From Planctomyces sp. SH-PL62 (lineage in GTDB: Bacteria; Planctomycetota; Planctomycetia; Isosphaerales; Isosphaeraceae): a stretch of DNA of 64,000 nt. A model generated the notes under the pieces. That model had not been told where the DNA came from. It did not search any database and saw only the letters and a list, made by a program, of their open reading frames with translations. Position 1 is the first letter of the stretch, and each line of letters opens with the position of its first letter. Below, in pieces: positions 60,515 to 64,000 of the stretch. Made by a program: the position numbers and the translations under genes. The stretch covers positions 744,001 through 808,000 of the forward strand of contig NZ_CP011273.1 of NCBI RefSeq assembly GCF_001610895.1, in the 5' to 3' direction.

Positions 60515-61075
60515 ATGAGCAAATACGTAAAAGAATTGATGATGGATCAGCTCCGCGACGAGCTGTCGGGGAGCCGGTCGATGCTGATCATCGACTTCAA
60601 GGGGCTGGACGCGGTCAGCGAACACCAGTTCCGAATGGACCTCCGCAAGAAGTCGATCAAGGTTCGGACGCTGAAGAACACTCTGGCGCGCCGGGTCCTG
60701 ACGGATCTGGGCGTCGAAGGGCTGTCGCAGTTCCTCGAAGGGCCTTCGGTCCTGGTTTGGGGCGGCGCCGGTCCCGCCGAGCTCGCCAAGGAGATCTCGG
60801 CGCAGCTCAAGAAGCTGAAGAAGCCGCAGATCAAGGGTGGCGCGGTCGACGGCGTGGTGATCGGACCCGACCAGGTCGAGGACATCACCAAGCTGCCGAG
60901 TCGCGAGGAGTTGATCGGCCGCGTGGCCGCCCTGGCCCTCGCCCCGGTCACTCGGGTCGTCAGCCTGGCCAATGCTCCGGCCTCCGCCCTGTTGGGCCAG
61001 CTTCAGACGATCGTCGAGGGGGCTCCGGCCGACGAGGCCGAATCCGCGACCGACGCCGTTCCGGAAGAGGCTTGA
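60515..61075 (+). CDS. rplJ: 50S ribosomal protein L10
   Basis: 186 residues. It has the N-terminal rRNA-binding part (MLIIDFKGLDAVSEHQFRMDLRKKSIKVRTLKNTLAR) and a C-terminal helix for L12 dimers (ASALLGQLQTIVEGA). It is about 20 residues longer than E. coli L10, mainly at the acidic C-terminus. The rplL gene follows only after 183 bases, unusual for this pair. Confidence 0.95.
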   Translation: MSKYVKELMMDQLRDELSGSRSMLIIDFKGLDAVSEHQFRMDLRKKSIKVRTLKNTLARRVLTDLGVEGLSQFLEGPSVLVWGGAGPAELAKEISAQLKKLKKPQIKGGAVDGVVIGPDQVEDITKLPSREELIGRVAALALAPVTRVVSLANAPASALLGQLQTIVEGAPADEAESATDAVPEEA

Positions 61076-61258
61076 TCCAACCCCCCGGACCCGCCTTGCG
61101 GCGGGTCCTCGACCGATCATGACCCGGCGGGGGTTCCGGGGATCCCGAGCCGCCCGCCTCGCACGACCGCCTTCAATTTCACCGGGTGCGTCCCGCGACG
61201 CACGCCGACGCCTGATTCGCCGTATCTCTCGATCGAGGAAGAAAGGATCGTTCTCGCT

Positions 61259-61663
61259 ATGGCTACCGCCGAAGCCCCGACGTTCGCCGACAACATCAAG
61301 ACCCTGGGCGAGTCCATCGTTCAGCTGACCGTCCTCGAAGCCAAGGCCCTCGGCGACTACCTTGAGGTCGTCCACGGCATCAAGCCGGCCGCCGCCGCCG
61401 TCGCCGCCGCCCCGGCCGCCGCCGCCGCCCCGGCCGAGGCCGCCGCCCCGAAGACCGAGTTCGACGTCAGCCTCGAGGCCATCGGCGCGAACAAGATCAA
61501 CGTCATCAAGGTCGTCCGCGCCGCCACGGCCCTGGGGCTCAAGGAAGCCAAGGACCTGGTCGAGGCCGCCCCCAAGGACATCAAGACCGGGCTGTCGAAG
61601 GAAGACGCCGAGAAGCTCAAGAAGGAGCTCGAGGAAGCCGGCGCCACCGTCAAGCTCAAGTGA
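61259..61663 (+). CDS. rplL: 50S ribosomal protein L7/L12
   Basis: 134 residues, about 10 more than E. coli. The N-terminal dimerisation helices are followed by a long flexible Ala/Pro hinge ([19 protein letters not shown]) and the factor-binding C-terminal domain ([42 protein letters not shown]). It recruits EF-Tu and EF-G to the ribosome. It is separated from rpoB by 507 bases containing a strong hairpin. Confidence 0.97.
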   Translation: MATAEAPTFADNIKTLGESIVQLTVLEAKALGDYLEVVHGIKPAAAAVAAAPAAAAAPAEAAAPKTEFDVSLEAIGANKINVIKVVRAATALGLKEAKDLVEAAPKDIKTGLSKEDAEKLKKELEEAGATVKLK

Positions 61664-61703
61664 GCGAAAGGGGGCGGACCACGTCCGTCCTCGCCATCGT
61701 CAA

Positions 61704-61736
61704 CGCCCGGGCCCTCGATCGCGAGGAGCCCGGGCG
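61704..61736 (+). promoter_or_regulatory. Attenuator/processing hairpin between rplL and rpoB
   Basis: CGCCCGGG and CCCGGGCG form an 8-bp stem, with a second inner stem CCTCG/CGAGG around ATCG. There is no T-run, so it may be an attenuator or an RNase III-type processing site, as known between rplL and rpoB in other bacteria. Confidence 0.65.
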
Positions 61737-62170
61737 CTCGATGATCTGGCATCGTCGATACGAGGGGTGTGGGCGACGGTGATCCATCCGTCCGCTCGTC
61801 GCCTCCGTCGTCCTTTCTGCAGCAGCTCTGCTCGGCCCGCGATCACGAGGTGAACGCGGCGACCTTCGGCCCGGATGACGATGCGCCACCGACGACCATC
61901 ACTGGCCGACGCCATCTCGGGCCCCGCCCGGATCGACCGCATTCCCGCGCACGCATCACCGGCCCCGTCGTCCTTATTCGAACGTCTTGAGACCCCCGAC
62001 CGATCCCCTGCTGAGTCGCCCGCGGTCCCCCGCGGGCCGTCGCCGTTTGGGGTGGTCGCCGCCCGCCGCATCCGGCCGGCTCGAATGGACTCGGGCGCGT
62101 CTCCGGCGAGACCGACGACGACCGCGACCCCGGCCCGTGCCCCTTTCTCTTCTCGAGGAGCGCGACCTTA
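61737..62170. other. Long leader region before rpoB
   Basis: 434 bases without a supported gene. A possible rpoB promoter was not identified with confidence. GAGGAG lies about a dozen bases before the rpoB ATG. Confidence 0.4.
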
Positions 62171-64000
62171 ATGCCCACTCCGACGACCGTGCGGAGGATC
62201 GTCCCCGCCCAGAAGCGGAATTTCGGACGTATCCACGACGAGTTCCCGGTCCCCGACCTCACGCAGATCCAGACGCGGAGTTACGAGCGGTTCCTCCAGG
62301 CCGACGACCCGGCCGAGAGCCGGCTCGACTCGGGCCTGGAAGGGGTTTTCCGCGAGATCTTCCCGATCGAGAGTTATGACAAGACGCTGAAGCTCGAATA
62401 CATCCGTTACGATCTGGGCAAGCCTCGCTACGACCCTGACGAGTGCCGTCAGCTTCGGCTCACGTACGGGCGTCCCCTGCACGTCTGGCTCCGGTTGAAC
62501 AAGGGGGAGACGACCCTCGAGGAATCCGTCTACCTCGGCGACATGCCGGTCATGATCGGCGGCGGCGAGTTCATCATCAACGGCGCCGAGCGCGTGGTCG
62601 TCAGCCAGCTCCACCGCTCGCCGGGCGTGGACTTCGTGGTGGAGGTCGAGTCCACCGACAAGAAGCTGCACGCCTGCCGGGTGATCCCCGAACGCGGCAG
62701 CTGGATCGAGCTGCAGGTCACCAAGAAGGACACCCTCGGCGTCCGGATCGACCAGTCGGGCAAGTTCTCGTCGATGACGCTCCTGCGCGCCATGAGTCCG
62801 GCGTTCTCGTCGGACGAGGCCATGCTCGAAGCGTTCTACGACTCGGAGGAGATCGACTCCTCGGATTCCAAGGCCGTGACCCTGCTGGAGAACAAGGTCG
62901 CCTGCGGCGACGTCGTCGACCCCAGCACGGGCGAGGTCCTCGTCGACAGCGGGGCGACGATCTCCAAGGCGCTCGCTCAGGTGCTTTCCGACGCCGGCGG
63001 CGTGGGTCCGATCCGCGTCCTCAAGGAGGCGCGCGATCCGCTGATCCTGCAGTCGCTTCAGGACGACCCCACCACGGACCACGAGAGCGCGCTGCTTCGG
63101 ATCTACCAGCGTCTGCGTCCGGGCAACCCTCCCCAGCTGGAGAAGGCCCGCGAGCTGTTCCACGAGAAATTCTTCGACACGAACCGTTACCGCCTGGGGA
63201 AGGTCGGCCGGTTCCGGATCAATCGCAAGTTCAATCAGTCGATCCCGGATGACCAGATGACCCTGGATCCGCTCGACTACGTGAATGCGATCCGGTACAT
63301 CCTTCAACTCCGCAAGGGGACGGACGCCCGGGTCCACATCGACGACATCGACCACCTGGGCAACCGCCGGCTCCGGACGATCGACGAGCTGGCCGCCGAC
63401 GAGCTCCGCAAGGGCTTCCTCAAGCTCCGTCGCACCGTTCAGGAGCGGATGAGCCTCAAGGACGCGGAGGACATGACCCCGCGCTCGCTGATCAACCCCA
63501 AGAGCATCAGTGCGGCGATCGAATATTTCTTCGGTCGCGGCGAGCTGTCTCAGGTCGTCGACCAGACGAACCCGTTGGCGCAGTTGACTCACGAGCGTCG
63601 ACTTTCGGCGCTGGGCCCCGGCGGTTTGAACCGGAAGCGGGCCGGCTTCGAGGTCCGCGACGTCCACATCTCGCACTACGGCCGCATCTGTCCGATCGAG
63701 ACGCCTGAAGGCACCAACATCGGCCTCATCAGCTCGCTGGGCATCTACGGCGGCGTCGATGAGTACGGCTTCCTGATCACCCCCTATCGCGAGATCAAGC
63801 AGGGCCGTTCGACCGATCAGGTCGTCTGGATGCGTGCCGACGAGGAGAGCGAGAATTACCTCGCGCCCGCCGACGCACCGGTCGACGACGCCGGCAAGCT
63901 GAAGGGCCCGGCGACGATCGCCCGCTACCAGACCGACTTCGTGTCGGTGCCGGTGGAGAGCATCCAGTACCAGGACATCTCGCCCAAGCAGATGGTCGGC
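62171..64000 (+). CDS. rpoB: RNA polymerase beta subunit (first 610 codons)
   Basis: Starts at the ATG at 62171 and stays open to the window end. The N-terminus [25 protein letters not shown] and [37 protein letters not shown] are standard. The rifampicin region (62171 + ~1360) reads [29 protein letters not shown], in which Asp516, His526 and Ser531 (E. coli numbering) are kept but Phe514 and Met515 are Val and Asn518 is Thr. [25 protein letters not shown] follows. Partial because the sequence stops. Confidence 0.97.
   Translation, partial: MPTPTTVRRIVPAQKRNFGRIHDEFPVPDLTQIQTRSYERFLQADDPAESRLDSGLEGVFREIFPIESYDKTLKLEYIRYDLGKPRYDPDECRQLRLTYGRPLHVWLRLNKGETTLEESVYLGDMPVMIGGGEFIINGAERVVVSQLHRSPGVDFVVEVESTDKKLHACRVIPERGSWIELQVTKKDTLGVRIDQSGKFSSMTLLRAMSPAFSSDEAMLEAFYDSEEIDSSDSKAVTLLENKVACGDVVDPSTGEVLVDSGATISKALAQVLSDAGGVGPIRVLKEARDPLILQSLQDDPTTDHESALLRIYQRLRPGNPPQLEKARELFHEKFFDTNRYRLGKVGRFRINRKFNQSIPDDQMTLDPLDYVNAIRYILQLRKGTDARVHIDDIDHLGNRRLRTIDELAADELRKGFLKLRRTVQERMSLKDAEDMTPRSLINPKSISAAIEYFFGRGELSQVVDQTNPLAQLTHERRLSALGPGGLNRKRAGFEVRDVHISHYGRICPIETPEGTNIGLISSLGIYGGVDEYGFLITPYREIKQGRSTDQVVWMRADEESENYLAPADAPVDDAGKLKGPATIARYQTDFVSVPVESIQYQDISPKQMVG

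Overview
The window is a GC-rich chromosomal segment of a planctomycete, most likely from the Isosphaeraceae (inferred from gene content, no database search). Pointers are a DUF1559 pilin-like secreted protein, a Tat-exported DUF1501 protein, two PEP-CTERM proteins, a secreted Gfo/Idh/MocA oxidoreductase, a TlpA-type thioredoxin behind carboxypeptidase-regulatory-like domains, an FHA plus Ser/Thr kinase protein, and an N-terminal RLEDRQLMA-type motif on the first exported protein. There is no phage, transposase or CRISPR array. The third-position GC bias is so strong that long antisense ORFs cover nearly every gene; these were left out.

Layout. 0-7 kb: exported CARDB-like protein, HD/OB-fold exonuclease, ceramidase-like protein, RNase R. 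7.2-9.4 kb: groES-groEL with a sigma-54-like promoter and a clean terminator. 9.8-10.5 kb: EF-hand protein. 10.8-14.0 kb: arsenic cluster on the minus strand (arsR, arsD, arsA, small thioredoxin, dead arsM) with two matching operators. 14.3-18.1 kb: BtuF-like protein, Gly/Met-rich exported protein, EF-P-like protein (EfpL/YeiP). 18.4-22.2 kb: PEP-CTERM protein, SAH riboswitch plus ahcY, DUF1015 protein. 22.4-27.6 kb: exported proteins, a HEAT-repeat protein with a probable homopolymer frameshift, a degenerate M19-like protein. 27.9-28.1 kb: tRNA-Cys and an odd tRNA-like gene. 28.6-41.3 kb: mixed, mostly membrane or exported proteins. 41.7-46.7 kb: metK, galactokinase, small membrane proteins, DUF488, phoU. 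46.9-54.3 kb: FHA-kinase, two related exported proteins, and a sigma-70 factor with a long DNA-binding-like N-terminus.

54.7-64.0 kb: the classic bacterial translation/transcription cluster, tRNA-Thr, Tyr, Gly, Thr, tuf, rpmG, tRNA-Trp, secE, nusG, rplK, rplA, rplJ, rplL and the first 610 codons of rpoB, which runs off the window end.

Functional themes. The methyl cycle is represented by metK and by ahcY under an SAH-sensing riboswitch. Arsenite handling is represented by a chaperone/ATPase pair lacking any visible efflux permease, and with its methyltransferase broken. The most interesting points are the SAH riboswitch in a planctomycete, the duplicated ArsR operator with a terminator after arsR, the arsM pseudogene, the EF-Tu with an altered switch I (G2) motif, the sigma factor with extra helix-turn-helix segments, the fold-back intergenic repeat family, and the AAG-anticodon tRNA-like gene.
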